Assembly (NCBI GenBank): GCA_029945985.1
Contig: JAQSDP010000427.1
Location: forward strand, 1 to 17,643
Length of the DNA: 17,643 nt
From: a bacterium
GTDB taxonomy: Bacteria > Acidobacteriota > Blastocatellia > Pyrinomonadales > Pyrinomonadaceae
Direction: 5' to 3'
Shown: in pieces, positions 1-8,775 of the stretch
Numbering within the stretch: the stretch's first letter is position 1
Layout: each line of letters opens with the position of its first letter
The notes under the pieces: generated by a model
Databases searched by the model: none
What the model saw: only the letters and a program-made list of their open reading frames with translations
Told to the model about the DNA's origin: nothing
Made by a program: the position numbers and the translations under genes

Positions 1-1
1 A

Positions 2-2239
2 AAGCAGAACCAATTCACCGTCGGCTGGCAGTTCGGACGGCGCGAGAATCGAAGGACCAACGGCAGTTCGGTGACTCAGCTGGAAGAGGCGTTTCGGGCG
101 AAAAACATAAACACGGACGCGATCAACTTTTCGGATAATCACGTGTTTGGATCCAACGCGGTCAATCAGTTCAGAATGCAGTGGTCGCAGTATAAGCCAA
201 GCTTCCAGACGGATGACCCAACCTTCCCGGTTGTGCTAGTCACATATCGCGACCCTGTTGCGAATGCGACTCGCACTCTCGTTGCAGGAAACTCTACCAC
301 TAGCACTTCGCTCAACTTTGCCGATTCGCGAAACGAGACTCGATGGCAGTTTCAGGACTCCTTCACTTACGTTGCAGGAAGGCACACGTGGAAATTCGGT
401 TTTGACGCACAGAACGTTCGGTCGGAGACGATCGGACTGGGAGATCAAACTGGCACGTTCAACTTCAGCAGCGTACTTAATTTCAACAACAACAATGTGA
501 CCCGGTTTCGACAGAACTTTGGAACAAGTTCTGATGTGACGAATACCTATTACGGATTTTTTGTAAATGACGAGTTTAAGCCCTGGTCGAACGTGACGAT
601 GAGTCTTGGATTGCGATACGAGCGTGAAACCGCGGTTGACGATAACGATAACTTCGGACCGCGATTCGGAGTAGCATGGGATCCCTTCAAGAAGGGCAAA
701 GGCGTGGTTCGTTTCGGTGCAGGCATTTTTTACAACCGGGTCCTTCTTCGAACCGTCGCAGATTCGATACAGAACTCCGGCGGCAACCTCATATCGTTCG
801 ATTCAAATACGATCGGGACCTCTGCCAACGACCCCCGTCGTGGCCCGATTCTAGCGGCGATCGCGGCTAATTTCCCAGACAGCTATGCCTCTATCGATGA
901 GCTAAGGAACCTAGTAAACACTACCTGCTCGTCGATAGTCTCCGCATTCGCGTGCAATCAAAACACAGGTTTCGTAACCAACGTTACTAGCAGCGGAAAT
1001 CCATTGCGCTCGGTCGATGATGACCTGAAGATACCTGAAAGTTATCAATTTAACGTCGGATTTGAACGCGAGATCGGGAAAGACTTTGTGTTTGAGGCGA
1101 ACTACACATGGAACCGAACCGTCCATCTTTGGCGTGATTCAAACCCGAATGCTCCGAGTCTCGCGCTGGCAAATCAAACGTTCGGAGCGAACTACGACGA
1201 TTGGACCGAATATCTTGTAAACAATCCATTTCAGCTTTCGCCAACCCGAAGATATACGTTCTATCTCGGTGATCCCGCCCAGCCGGGTAATGGATTGACT
1301 ACGACTCAGGGTGGCTCGACGCAATGCGGTACGACGACTCCTAATTGTTGGGTCAACCTTAACTCTACTAATTCCTCATCGACGACGCCGCTAGTCTCTG
1401 TCCCCGGACAAAACAATAATGCGACCGGTGCTCCAATAGGAATTGCATTGGCAGCTATCGCTCGGTTCCGTCCTGACCAAGGGGCGGAAGAGACTTCCCT
1501 GATCGGGTCACGTGGAAAAGCATTTTATCAGGGGTTAATTCTTGAACTCCGACGGCGTTATCGTCCGCTCGGCTACGGCTTCGGGCTTTCAACAAGAATC
1601 GCTTACACACTTTCGAGCACAAAAGACGATGGTTTGAATAACACTTCAAATGCTGAGATCGATGGCGACTTTGCCCGTGAATGGGCGAGAAACCTGCAGG
1701 ATCGGCGTCACCGACTTGCTATAACCGGCACCCTCGACACCCCATCGTGGTTCGGCGAGATTCGATTTTCGCCTCTTTTCCGTTACGGCAGTTCAGCGAC
1801 CTTCAACCTCGGTATCGGCGGCAGCGACCGCAACCTTGACGATCTCGGAACCGATCGCGTTAACTTCAGCGGGAACCTCGGCGATATCGTCTGGCGGGAG
1901 CCCGGATCGCCGTTCCCGGCCGCTCTGGCTGGCCAGTTTTCGCTCCAGCCGATCGGGGCGAGAAGTGGAAACCTTCCTCGTAATGCGGGACGCGCACCAA
2001 GTTTCTATACATTCGATCTCAATATCACCCGCGAGTGGAAGTTTACTGAGCGGATAAGGTTTCGTCCGGTTGCAGAATTCAACAATATTCTGAACGCAGC
2101 GGTATTCAGCTATGGTGCTGAGTTTATAGACTTTTCCGCCCTGACTGCATCGGACCCAGAGGAGCAAGCCGCGTTTCTGGTTCCTACCCGAACCTATCGG
2201 CAGCGGCAGATACGTTTGGGATTCAGGCTTGATTTCTAG
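2..2239 (+). CDS. TonB-dependent receptor, Oar-like, C-terminal part (5' end outside window)
   Basis: This is the beta-barrel part of an outer-membrane receptor of the large acidobacterial TonB-dependent/Oar-like type. These proteins import or bind large substrates using energy relayed by TonB. The substrate cannot be read from the sequence. The frame is open from base 2, so the GTG at 71 is an internal codon and the plug and any N-terminal carboxypeptidase-regulatory domain lie upstream of the window. About 745 residues are visible. They show alternating short beta strands rich in aromatic residues, such as TNTYYGFFVNDEFKPW, GLRYERE and FEANYTWNR, plus long Asn/Ser/Thr-rich loops. The last residues (RQIRLGFRLDF) end in Phe, the usual signal for outer-membrane insertion by BAM. 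A strong terminator follows 18 nt after the stop, so the transcript ends here. The family is fairly sure; the exact ligand is unknown. Confidence 0.88.
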   Translation, partial: KQNQFTVGWQFGRRENRRTNGSSVTQLEEAFRAKNINTDAINFSDNHVFGSNAVNQFRMQWSQYKPSFQTDDPTFPVVLVTYRDPVANATRTLVAGNSTTSTSLNFADSRNETRWQFQDSFTYVAGRHTWKFGFDAQNVRSETIGLGDQTGTFNFSSVLNFNNNNVTRFRQNFGTSSDVTNTYYGFFVNDEFKPWSNVTMSLGLRYERETAVDDNDNFGPRFGVAWDPFKKGKGVVRFGAGIFYNRVLLRTVADSIQNSGGNLISFDSNTIGTSANDPRRGPILAAIAANFPDSYASIDELRNLVNTTCSSIVSAFACNQNTGFVTNVTSSGNPLRSVDDDLKIPESYQFNVGFEREIGKDFVFEANYTWNRTVHLWRDSNPNAPSLALANQTFGANYDDWTEYLVNNPFQLSPTRRYTFYLGDPAQPGNGLTTTQGGSTQCGTTTPNCWVNLNSTNSSSTTPLVSVPGQNNNATGAPIGIALAAIARFRPDQGAEETSLIGSRGKAFYQGLILELRRRYRPLGYGFGLSTRIAYTLSSTKDDGLNNTSNAEIDGDFAREWARNLQDRRHRLAITGTLDTPSWFGEIRFSPLFRYGSSATFNLGIGGSDRNLDDLGTDRVNFSGNLGDIVWREPGSPFPAALAGQFSLQPIGARSGNLPRNAGRAPSFYTFDLNITREWKFTERIRFRPVAEFNNILNAAVFSYGAEFIDFSALTASDPEEQAAFLVPTRTYRQRQIRLGFRLDF

Positions 2240-2256
2240 TACCCCACAGTTTCGTT

Positions 2257-2294
2257 GGCCGCTCGCCTCATATGGCGGGCGGTCTTTCATTTTG
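2257..2294 (+). terminator. Intrinsic terminator after the TonB-dependent receptor
   Basis: An 11-bp GC-rich stem (2257-2267 with 2274-2284, containing two G-U pairs) closes a 6-nt loop TCATAT. It is followed by the T-rich run TTTCATTTT. It lies just after the receptor stop codon and ends that transcription unit. Confidence 0.85.
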
Positions 2295-2377
2295 ACCGAA
2301 TATATTGAAATCTGATGACGTGAGTGGCGGCCGGTGATATGTTTGATTGGTCGAACTGTCTCTTGTTCGCCCTTCCT

Positions 2378-3130
2378 ATGAGTCAGGTTCTCGAAAGGCC
2401 ATCAATCCCGGTTTCCGAAGTATCGATCGAGTCGGTACTGCTCGATGCAGATCTCTTCGTGAAGTACAGTTCGCCGGACAAGGCGTTCAATCTGCTTCGG
2501 GATTCGATCGAGCGGAGCCCGCGGTCGATCTCTCTGCGGGAAAAGATGCGCGATATCTGCGTAAAGCAGAAAGATCTGAATGAAGCGGCCCGTCAATGCC
2601 TCGCGCTAGTTACGCTATACATTGCTCGTGAGGAATTTGACCTTGCCTACGACAGGCTCCAGGAAGCAAAACTTCTCGACCCGCGGATATCCGTAGCTCC
2701 TGGCCTCGAAGCTATTCGCCGGGCCCGCCGACCCGACTTCGCCACCACTCGCGACCGCTCGCCCCGAGAGGTCCGGACCGATGTTACCTTCGCAGGGAAC
2801 CTTGGCTTTGTCAGCATCTTTGACGCGGTTCAGGTGATCGAGAATGCGAAAATGACCGGCTTGCTAGTTCTCAAATCGGATATGCACCTTGCGAACGTGG
2901 CGTTTAACGACGGCAAGATCGTGGATGCAGAATGTAACGGACGGAACGGTTCGGGCGCGTTCAAAGAGATCGTTGAACTCTCAAGCGGAACTTTCGAGTT
3001 TCAGGTGTCGGAAACAGAATTCCCGGTAGTGATAAGTATCTCGAGCAACACGAACTTTATTCTTGACGTCCTAACCGAGTTGGACAACGAAAGGGCCGAA
3101 AAAGACGGCCTTCGGAACGTCGGCGGCTAA
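2378..3130 (+). CDS. TPR-like / DUF4388 (PATAN) domain protein
   Basis: About 250 residues. The N-terminal half contains TPR-like helix pairs (ADLFVKYSSPDKAFNLLRD, then ALVTLYIAREEFDLAYDRL). The C-terminal 100 residues match the DUF4388/PATAN pattern: a start of the type FAGNLGFVSIFDAVQVIE, then KMTGLLVL, then VAFNDGKIVDAEC, then a FEF strand. In the family this domain is found in bacterial regulatory and scaffold proteins, often linked to signalling or motility, and probably mediates protein contacts. The specific role here is unknown. No signal peptide or membrane segment is seen, so it is probably cytoplasmic. The start is uncertain. ATG 2378 begins MSQVLERPSIP and is preferred, but in-frame ATG 2339 and GTG 2324 would add up to 18 residues. 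None has a clear Shine-Dalgarno. The protein sits between a terminator and the smc gene, with a 164-nt spacer before smc. Confidence 0.75.
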   Translation: MSQVLERPSIPVSEVSIESVLLDADLFVKYSSPDKAFNLLRDSIERSPRSISLREKMRDICVKQKDLNEAARQCLALVTLYIAREEFDLAYDRLQEAKLLDPRISVAPGLEAIRRARRPDFATTRDRSPREVRTDVTFAGNLGFVSIFDAVQVIENAKMTGLLVLKSDMHLANVAFNDGKIVDAECNGRNGSGAFKEIVELSSGTFEFQVSETEFPVVISISSNTNFILDVLTELDNERAEKDGLRNVGG

Positions 3131-3233
3131 CTAACATAAACCACAACATCTTGTTGAACACGGCGCGCCGGTCCAGGCACGCTGTTTTGCGTTATAGCAC
3201 TGATTTTATCGGCTCATTATCGGCGTTACTCAT

Positions 3234-3263
3234 TTGACTTAATGCCTCACTAGACCACAAAAT
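3234..3263 (+). promoter_or_regulatory. Possible sigma-70-like promoter for smc
   Basis: TTGACT at 3234-3239 matches 5 of 6 bases of the -35 consensus. It is followed after 18 nt by CAAAAT (3258-3263), which matches 4 of 6 bases of the -10 consensus. The spot lies in a locally AT-rich spacer about 30 nt before the smc start codon. It is judged only by pattern, and phylum-specific promoter rules may differ. Confidence 0.3.
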
Positions 3264-3294
3264 ATAGGCTGCCCTGAAACAGCACCTATATACG

Positions 3295-6200
3295 ATGTTC
3301 AAGCTTCAACGCCTAGAAATTACCGGCTTCAAATCGTTTGCAGATCACACGGAGATCGTCTTTACGGGCAACGGAATAACCGCTGTTGTAGGCCCGAATG
3401 GCTGCGGTAAATCGAACGTTTCCGACGCTATTTCGTGGGTGCTCGGCGAGCAGCGGGCCAAGTCACTCCGTGGTGCCGAGATGAAGGACGTCGTCTTTCA
3501 GGGTACCAAGAATCGCAAACCGTCCGGCATGGCCGAGGTCGTGCTTCATATGGTCCGCGATGAAGATGCATTCGACGCCGACGAAGCCGAGCTTGAAGAC
3601 ATTGATTCCACACTGAGCGAGATCGATGAACTCGCGGTCGATGTTGATGCTCTTGAAGCAGAAACTCTCGAAACACCGGAAGTCTTGGACTCGGTTGCCG
3701 AAACGAACGCGTTTCACGATGGGGAAGAGGTCGTCGAAGAAAAGGTTCAAGCTGCTCAGGTCGGATCGGTTCTCACCGTGGAGCGGGTGATCAAAACAAA
3801 GCGTCACTGGCGGCCGCGTTCATTCGCACTTGATTTCGCTCCCGGCGAAGCCGTGTCGGTGACGCGCCGCTTGTATCTATCGGGCGAGAGTGAATATCAG
3901 CTCAACGGTAAGACGTGCCGGCTGCGCGACATCCAGGACCTGTTTGCCGGCACCGGACTTTCGGGTTCGCACTACGCAATCATCGAGCAGGGCCGCATCG
4001 GACTGATACTCTCCGCAAAGCCCGGCGATAGACGCAACCTCATCGAAGAAGCGGCCTGTATCTCGAAATTCCGTACCCGCCAGCGGGCTGCCGAGGCACG
4101 TCTCGAATCGGCCAAAACCAATCTTTATCGGATCGCCGACATTGTTTCCGAAGTAGAGAAGAATGCGAATTCGCTTCGGCGGCAAGCAGGTAAGACCCGC
4201 CGCTTTCTGGCTCTTCAAGAAGAATTCCGCGTCTTTCAGCGCCAGTATTTCGCCGCCGAAGGTAGGTACTACGACGTGCTGATCGCCGAGCTTGAGAAAC
4301 AGCTCGCCGCCGCCGTCGAAACCGAAAAGGGACTGGTCGAAAAGGTCGCGCAGATGGAAGCGGCTTCTCGCGAGGCAACCCAAGGGGCTCGCACGGAAGA
4401 GGAGAACCTGTCGGCAGTTCGAAAGCGCCACGCGGAAGCCGAGCTAGAGCGGGACCGCACTTCGCGTGAACATAGATATCAGTCAGAACAGATAACCGAA
4501 TTTTCAGCCCGTATCGAAACGCTTCGCAGTGAGATCTCTGCTCTTACAGAACGGGTCGCGCTGGTCACGTCCGAGCGTTCTCGGCTCATCGAGGAAGAAC
4601 AGAAGGAAAGCTCTGAAGCTTCAGCGGCAGAGGCGGTTCTACTCGAAGCTGAGGGCCTGTTTGCGGCCAAGATCGCGGACGTGAGAGCGATCGAGGGAGA
4701 TCTGGAGAAGCGGCGGAGCGAGTTGCTTCAGCATACTGCTGCCGGCGAACGCTTTGCTGAAACGGCACGCCAACTCGCCAGCAACCGCGATCGCCTTCTC
4801 GAGCGGATCACCGGCCTCGAACGCGAGGAACAAAGGGCTGTTGAAAGTCATCGTGGCCATATTGCTGAAGCGGAAAAGCTCGCCGGAGAACTGATCACCG
4901 AACGGGCCAAGCTCGAATCGCTCCAGTCGGAGAAGAAAGAATTCCTCGCGGATGCAAATGCCGCCAGAGAACTAGTTTGCACGGCGGAGGAGCTTCTCAA
5001 GGGCGTCCAGCAGGAGCATTCGCGGGTAAAGCATCGGCTTGAAACACTGCAGGAATTGGACGAGCAGCGGGCCGTATACGCTCCCGAAGTTCAAAAGCTT
5101 TTTGCCGAGCAGGCGAACATCGGCGTCAAGCTTCGCGGCGTGCTGGCAGACTTTCTCAAGGTTGATCCGTCGGCCGAAAAAGCCGTCGAAAGTCTCTTCG
5201 GCCCGGCATTGCAGGCTGTCCTTGTGTCGTCCATCGATGACGCTAGGCGCGTCTCAGAATGGCTTGCCCGCGAAGGTTCGGGACGAATATCGGCCCTGAT
5301 CGTCGGCGATAGCGAGCTGGACGGATCAGTTGCGGTGAACGGATCGGCCTACATCGGGGACGCTCTCGGCGTATCGAAGGAACTGCGCAGAATCCTTAGC
5401 GACGTATTTCCTCGGGAAATGTCCGCTCGCATTGTGGAATCGTTCGAAGGCTCGCCGGGTATCGGTGAGACGCTGGTCGACCGCAGCGGCGATATTCTCG
5501 TCGGCGGCCGACTGTTCATCAGCGGCACCTCGCCGGCGGACGAGCAAAATGCATCGCTTCTTGCCTTTAAGCGTGAACTTGCCGGACTCGGCACGCAGGC
5601 CGCCGCACTTGCAGCGGATCTTGCAAAGGCTGAAGAATCCGCAGCATACCAACGCGCGGATCTTGCCGCGATCGAGGAAAAAGCCGTCGATGTGCAATCG
5701 CTGATCATCAAGGTTGAGCGCCACTTGCTAGGTCTCGAGAGCCAGGAAACGCAGGCTAAACAAGAGATCGAGCGAGCCGAGAGGCATCGTCGCGTCGTTA
5801 ACGAAGAGATCGTGCAGGCGAAGGGTGAGGTGACCGAGATCGAAGCTCGAATCGCCGAGGCCGAGACGAATGCCCGCACTGCGAGCGAGCTTCAATCAGG
5901 AGCCCAGTCCGAACTCGATGCCATCTCCCTCTCGCTGATGAAAGCCCGTGAGATCAGCGAAAACGAGAATGAGGTTCTCAATCAAAAGCGGACGCTCGCA
6001 GCAACTTCAGCGGAAAGAAGGCGTTCGGCGCAGTCGGCTCTGCGTAGAGTTGAAAATGAGCAGAAGGAGCTCGAATCTCGGATCGCACAGCAGACTCAGG
6101 AGCTTGAATTCACGACTTCAAAGATCGAAAGCCTGACAGCATCGGTTGCGGAGATCTCGGGGAAGATCGAGTCTGTCGGCGATCTCCAGCAGGCCGAAGA

Positions 6201-7089
6201 AATTGAACTCGCCGAAGCACTCAGCGGCCTGGCGGCCGCTCGCGAACGTGCCGATACGATGAGCACCGAGCTTGCCGACGTTAACCACAAGGCTGCCGAT
6301 GCCCTTAACGAGCGGGCCGCGATCGAGGTTCGGCAGACCGAGGCGATCACTCAAGTAAGGAGCATCAGCGAGCGTTGCGAGCAGGACCTCTCGACGGCCC
6401 TTGCAGAGATCACACAATCGATCGAGCTTCCTGACGATTTCGAGATCCTTGAAGCTCGGGCTCGCGTAGAGGAGATGCGGCAGCGGCTTGAGGCATTTGG
6501 CGCGATCAATATGCTCGCCGTTGAAGAGCTTGATGAGGCCGAGGAGCGGCTTGCGTTCCTGACCGCGCAACGCCAGGACATCATCGACGGCATTTCGTCG
6601 GCGGAAGAGGCTTTGCAGGAGATCAAAGAACGTTCCCGCGAGCGTTTTGTACGTGCTTTCTCCGCGATCAACGCCAATTTCACCGAGTTTTTCCAGGAAC
6701 TTTTCGGCGGCGGCCGCGGCGAGATGACGCTGCTCGAATCCGATGACGTGCTTGAAGCGGGTATCGAGGTAGTCGCGCAACCTCCCGGCAAGCGACTGCA
6801 AAATATCCTGCTGCTATCCGGCGGCGAGAAGGCGATGACGGCGATCGCTCTTGTAATGGCCATCTTCAAATACCGCCCGTCCCCGTTCTGCCTGCTGGAT
6901 GAGGTAGACGCTCCGCTTGATGAAGCAAACGTCAGCCGCTTCGTAACCAAGATCGCGACCATGGCTGAAAAGACCCAGTTCATCGTGATCACGCACAACA
7001 AACGCACTATGGAAGCGGCCCGAGCTCTCTACGGCGTTACCATGCAGGAGGCAGGAGTTTCGAAGATCGTCTCGGTCAAATTCGAGTAA
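3295..7089 (+). CDS. smc: Chromosome segregation/condensation ATPase SMC
   Basis: Full-length SMC, 1264 residues, slightly longer than the usual 1150-1200. It forms a homodimer that, with ScpA and ScpB, extrudes DNA loops and organises the newly replicated chromosome. Domains in order: N-terminal ATPase head with Walker A GPNGCGKSN at 33-41; long coiled coil from about 255; hinge at roughly 600-755 (GVKLRGVLADFLKVD onwards); returning coiled coil; C-terminal head with signature LSGGE at 1174-1178 and Walker B FCLLDEVD, with D1202 and E1203. The start MFKLQRLEITGFKSF matches the conserved SMC N-terminus although no good Shine-Dalgarno is seen. Odd point: about 85-95 extra residues, strongly acidic (about 88-184), interrupt the N-lobe between the strand EVVLHMV and the conserved VSVTRRLYLSGESEY. 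scpA and scpB are not in the window. A terminator follows directly. Confidence 0.97.
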   Translation: MFKLQRLEITGFKSFADHTEIVFTGNGITAVVGPNGCGKSNVSDAISWVLGEQRAKSLRGAEMKDVVFQGTKNRKPSGMAEVVLHMVRDEDAFDADEAELEDIDSTLSEIDELAVDVDALEAETLETPEVLDSVAETNAFHDGEEVVEEKVQAAQVGSVLTVERVIKTKRHWRPRSFALDFAPGEAVSVTRRLYLSGESEYQLNGKTCRLRDIQDLFAGTGLSGSHYAIIEQGRIGLILSAKPGDRRNLIEEAACISKFRTRQRAAEARLESAKTNLYRIADIVSEVEKNANSLRRQAGKTRRFLALQEEFRVFQRQYFAAEGRYYDVLIAELEKQLAAAVETEKGLVEKVAQMEAASREATQGARTEEENLSAVRKRHAEAELERDRTSREHRYQSEQITEFSARIETLRSEISALTERVALVTSERSRLIEEEQKESSEASAAEAVLLEAEGLFAAKIADVRAIEGDLEKRRSELLQHTAAGERFAETARQLASNRDRLLERITGLEREEQRAVESHRGHIAEAEKLAGELITERAKLESLQSEKKEFLADANAARELVCTAEELLKGVQQEHSRVKHRLETLQELDEQRAVYAPEVQKLFAEQANIGVKLRGVLADFLKVDPSAEKAVESLFGPALQAVLVSSIDDARRVSEWLAREGSGRISALIVGDSELDGSVAVNGSAYIGDALGVSKELRRILSDVFPREMSARIVESFEGSPGIGETLVDRSGDILVGGRLFISGTSPADEQNASLLAFKRELAGLGTQAAALAADLAKAEESAAYQRADLAAIEEKAVDVQSLIIKVERHLLGLESQETQAKQEIERAERHRRVVNEEIVQAKGEVTEIEARIAEAETNARTASELQSGAQSELDAISLSLMKAREISENENEVLNQKRTLAATSAERRRSAQSALRRVENEQKELESRIAQQTQELEFTTSKIESLTASVAEISGKIESVGDLQQAEEIELAEALSGLAAARERADTMSTELADVNHKAADALNERAAIEVRQTEAITQVRSISERCEQDLSTALAEITQSIELPDDFEILEARARVEEMRQRLEAFGAINMLAVEELDEAEERLAFLTAQRQDIIDGISSAEEALQEIKERSRERFVRAFSAINANFTEFFQELFGGGRGEMTLLESDDVLEAGIEVVAQPPGKRLQNILLLSGGEKAMTAIALVMAIFKYRPSPFCLLDEVDAPLDEANVSRFVTKIATMAEKTQFIVITHNKRTMEAARALYGVTMQEAGVSKIVSVKFE

Positions 7090-7093
7090 ATGG

Positions 7094-7121
7094 AACGCGG
7101 ACGTCCTTGTCCGCGTCTTTT
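7094..7121 (+). terminator. Intrinsic terminator after smc
   Basis: A perfect 8-bp stem ACGCGGAC (7095-7102) pairs with GTCCGCGT (7109-7116) around the 6-nt loop GTCCTT, followed by CTTTT. It starts five bases after the smc stop codon. The stem has no mismatches. Confidence 0.8.
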
Positions 7122-7167
7122 CCGGCGACGGCGGGCTTCTGCATTCGCAACCAAACCTCACAGAAAC

Positions 7168-7198
7168 GCATCGAAAGATGCAATCAGCGGCTGATTTT
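7168..7198 (+). repeat. Two tandem small hairpins upstream of the secreted-protein gene
   Basis: GCATC-GAAA-GATGC (7168-7181) is a perfect 5-bp stem capped by a GNRA-type GAAA tetraloop. It is followed without a gap by AATCAG-CGG-CTGATT (7182-7196) and then TTG. The second hairpin plus T's could be a weak terminator or part of the 5' leader of the next gene, which starts 36 nt downstream. The function is unknown. Confidence 0.4.
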
Positions 7199-7232
7199 GT
7201 TATGAATAACAGTTCAGTCGCTTCGCGTTGTT

Positions 7233-8036
7233 ATGAAGGTTTTGTTCGGAATTTCGATGGTCGTTCTGATGTCCGTATCCGCGGTCAGCGTGAAGGCGCA
7301 AGCGAAGCGGAATACGCGGCAGCCGGCGAAGGCTGAGCCGACCGCGACCCCTGTTCCGACACCCGAAGCAACCCCGACTCCCGATCGGCCGAAGCGAAAC
7401 GAACGCCCGACGGCCAATCGCCCGCCGACTTCTGATCTCCCGCCGGTTGAGTCGAAAGGCCCTAAATACCGGTACGAATTTTCTCAGCCGGATTTCGTGG
7501 TGAGCCACATCGTCATCGAACACGACGACGCAGGCAAGGGCAAGATCACCTTTAAGCGGAGTTCGCTCGGCGAAGAGTTGAGCGAGCGGGTCGTGGTTTC
7601 GGCCACGAGTTTAGAAAAGCTTCGGGCGGCATTCGATGCGTTGAACTTCATCGACTCCACCGAAAACTATCAATACGAGCGTGATTTTTCCAACATGGGT
7701 AATGTCGCCATCACGCTTGCAAGGGACGGCCGCGAACGAACGGCTAAGTACAATTGGACGTCGAATGAGAACGCCAAACTGCTGATGGATGAATACCGGC
7801 GCCTGGCGAATCAACTCGTCTGGATGTTCGATTTCAACCTCGCCCGCGAGAATCAACCTCTCGAGACACCGAAGTTGGTAGATAGTCTTGACGGCCTGCT
7901 CAAACGAAACGAGATCTCAGATCCGCGACAGATGCTTCCATTCCTCGTCGCCGTCAGCAATGACGAACGCGTTCCACTTATCGGCCGAAATCGTGCCGGA
8001 AAGATCGTCAAGCAAATAGAAAAGCAAAAAAAGTAG
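7233..8036 (+). CDS. Secreted protein of unknown function with Pro/Thr-rich linker
   Basis: 267 residues. The N-terminus has a lysine, a hydrophobic stretch (residues 3-19, VLFGISMVVLMSVSAVS) and a likely signal-peptidase I site after VKAQA at about residue 24. A low-complexity Pro/Thr linker follows (about 25-75, with TATPVPTPEATPTP), typical of a spacer between export signal and folded domain. The folded part (about 78-267) has an alternating beta pattern early (YRYEFSQPDFVVSHIVIEHD) and is helical later, ending in a lysine-rich tail. I do not recognise the family and see no catalytic motif. There is no obvious Shine-Dalgarno. The gene is convergent with the DJ-1/PfpI gene, with 30 nt between the stops and no clear terminator there. 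Confidence 0.7.
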   Translation: MKVLFGISMVVLMSVSAVSVKAQAKRNTRQPAKAEPTATPVPTPEATPTPDRPKRNERPTANRPPTSDLPPVESKGPKYRYEFSQPDFVVSHIVIEHDDAGKGKITFKRSSLGEELSERVVVSATSLEKLRAAFDALNFIDSTENYQYERDFSNMGNVAITLARDGRERTAKYNWTSNENAKLLMDEYRRLANQLVWMFDFNLARENQPLETPKLVDSLDGLLKRNEISDPRQMLPFLVAVSNDERVPLIGRNRAGKIVKQIEKQKK

Positions 8037-8066
8037 TCGCGTTCTTTGGTTCCACTAAACAACAGC

Positions 8067-8639
8067 TTACGATCCCGCCGAACGGCCGCGCGTGTGAACG
8101 CCCTCGGCAAACTCTTCGATCATCTTCCGGTTAAATGCCGGAATGTCATCGGGGTTGCGGCTCGATACGAGCCCGTTGTCAACAACTACCTCTTCGTCGA
8201 CCCATTTTGCGCCTGCATTTATTAGATCCTGCTTGAGCGATGGCCATGACGTGATCTCTCGGCCCGAGACGACCCCCGCGTCGATCAGCGTCCACGATCC
8301 ATGGCAGATCACAGCAACGGGTTTCCCGTCATCAAAGAAGGAACGAACGAAGTCTACCGCTTCCGAGTTCATCCTTAATTGGTCGGGGTTAGCGACTCCA
8401 CCCGGAAGCAGCAAGGCGTCAAAATCGTCAACGTCCGCGTCCGCCAACGCCACGTCCACGGGAAACTTGTCACCTTTTTCGTAATGGTTCCAACCCTCAA
8501 CCTCGCCGTCCACCGGTGACACGATCTGCGTTACAGCACCCGCTTCATCCAAAGCGGACCGCGGATCTGTTAATTCCTGCTGCTCAAACCCGTCCGCCAC
8601 CAGTATCGCCACTCTCAGCCCTTCAATATTCGCCGCCAT
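8067..8639 (-). CDS. DJ-1/PfpI-family protein (YhbO/PfpI-like)
   Basis: 190 residues, the usual length for a single-domain DJ-1/PfpI protein with a class I glutamine-amidotransferase-like fold. The nucleophile elbow AVICHGSW places the reactive Cys at 112 followed by His113, and the acidic partner is in DGFEQQEL (Glu19, Glu22). FDALLLPGG (73-81) is the other conserved strand-turn. Relatives are described as intracellular proteases, as glyoxalase/deglycase enzymes or as stress proteins, so the precise reaction stays open. It is expected to be cytoplasmic. The ATG at 8637-8639 is well supported by GGAGG on the minus strand (8647-8651) at 7 nt spacing. The gene is divergent from the NUDIX gene across 136 nt and appears to be monocistronic. 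Confidence 0.9.
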   Translation of the reverse strand: MAANIEGLRVAILVADGFEQQELTDPRSALDEAGAVTQIVSPVDGEVEGWNHYEKGDKFPVDVALADADVDDFDALLLPGGVANPDQLRMNSEAVDFVRSFFDDGKPVAVICHGSWTLIDAGVVSGREITSWPSLKQDLINAGAKWVDEEVVVDNGLVSSRNPDDIPAFNRKMIEEFAEGVHTRGRSAGS

Positions 8640-8775
8640 AGTAATGCCTCCAGTTGTGTAAGTGAGCGGTTAGTCTACCTTGAGCCTTACCGAAAAATTG
8701 TCTGGCAGAGAACAATCAAGCCGGTATTCCGGAGTTGCTAATCAATCTCGTTAAGCTGGTAAGCTATGGAATGAA

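Noticed and set aside
1793..2290. 165-codon minus-strand ORF over the end of the TonB receptor
   Set aside because: It overlaps the receptor coding sequence and its terminator and shows no family features.
3160..3171. CGGCGCGCCG palindrome upstream of smc
   Set aside because: A short GC palindrome without a T-run or half-site structure; too common to call a terminator or operator.
5349..6801. Several long ORFs antisense to smc (5349-5879, 6118-6801, 6351-7007) and others at 3463-4431
   Set aside because: They lie fully within the well-supported smc coding region. Their products are Ser/Arg/Ala-rich in the way expected of the reverse complement of GC-rich coiled-coil codons, and they have no family features.
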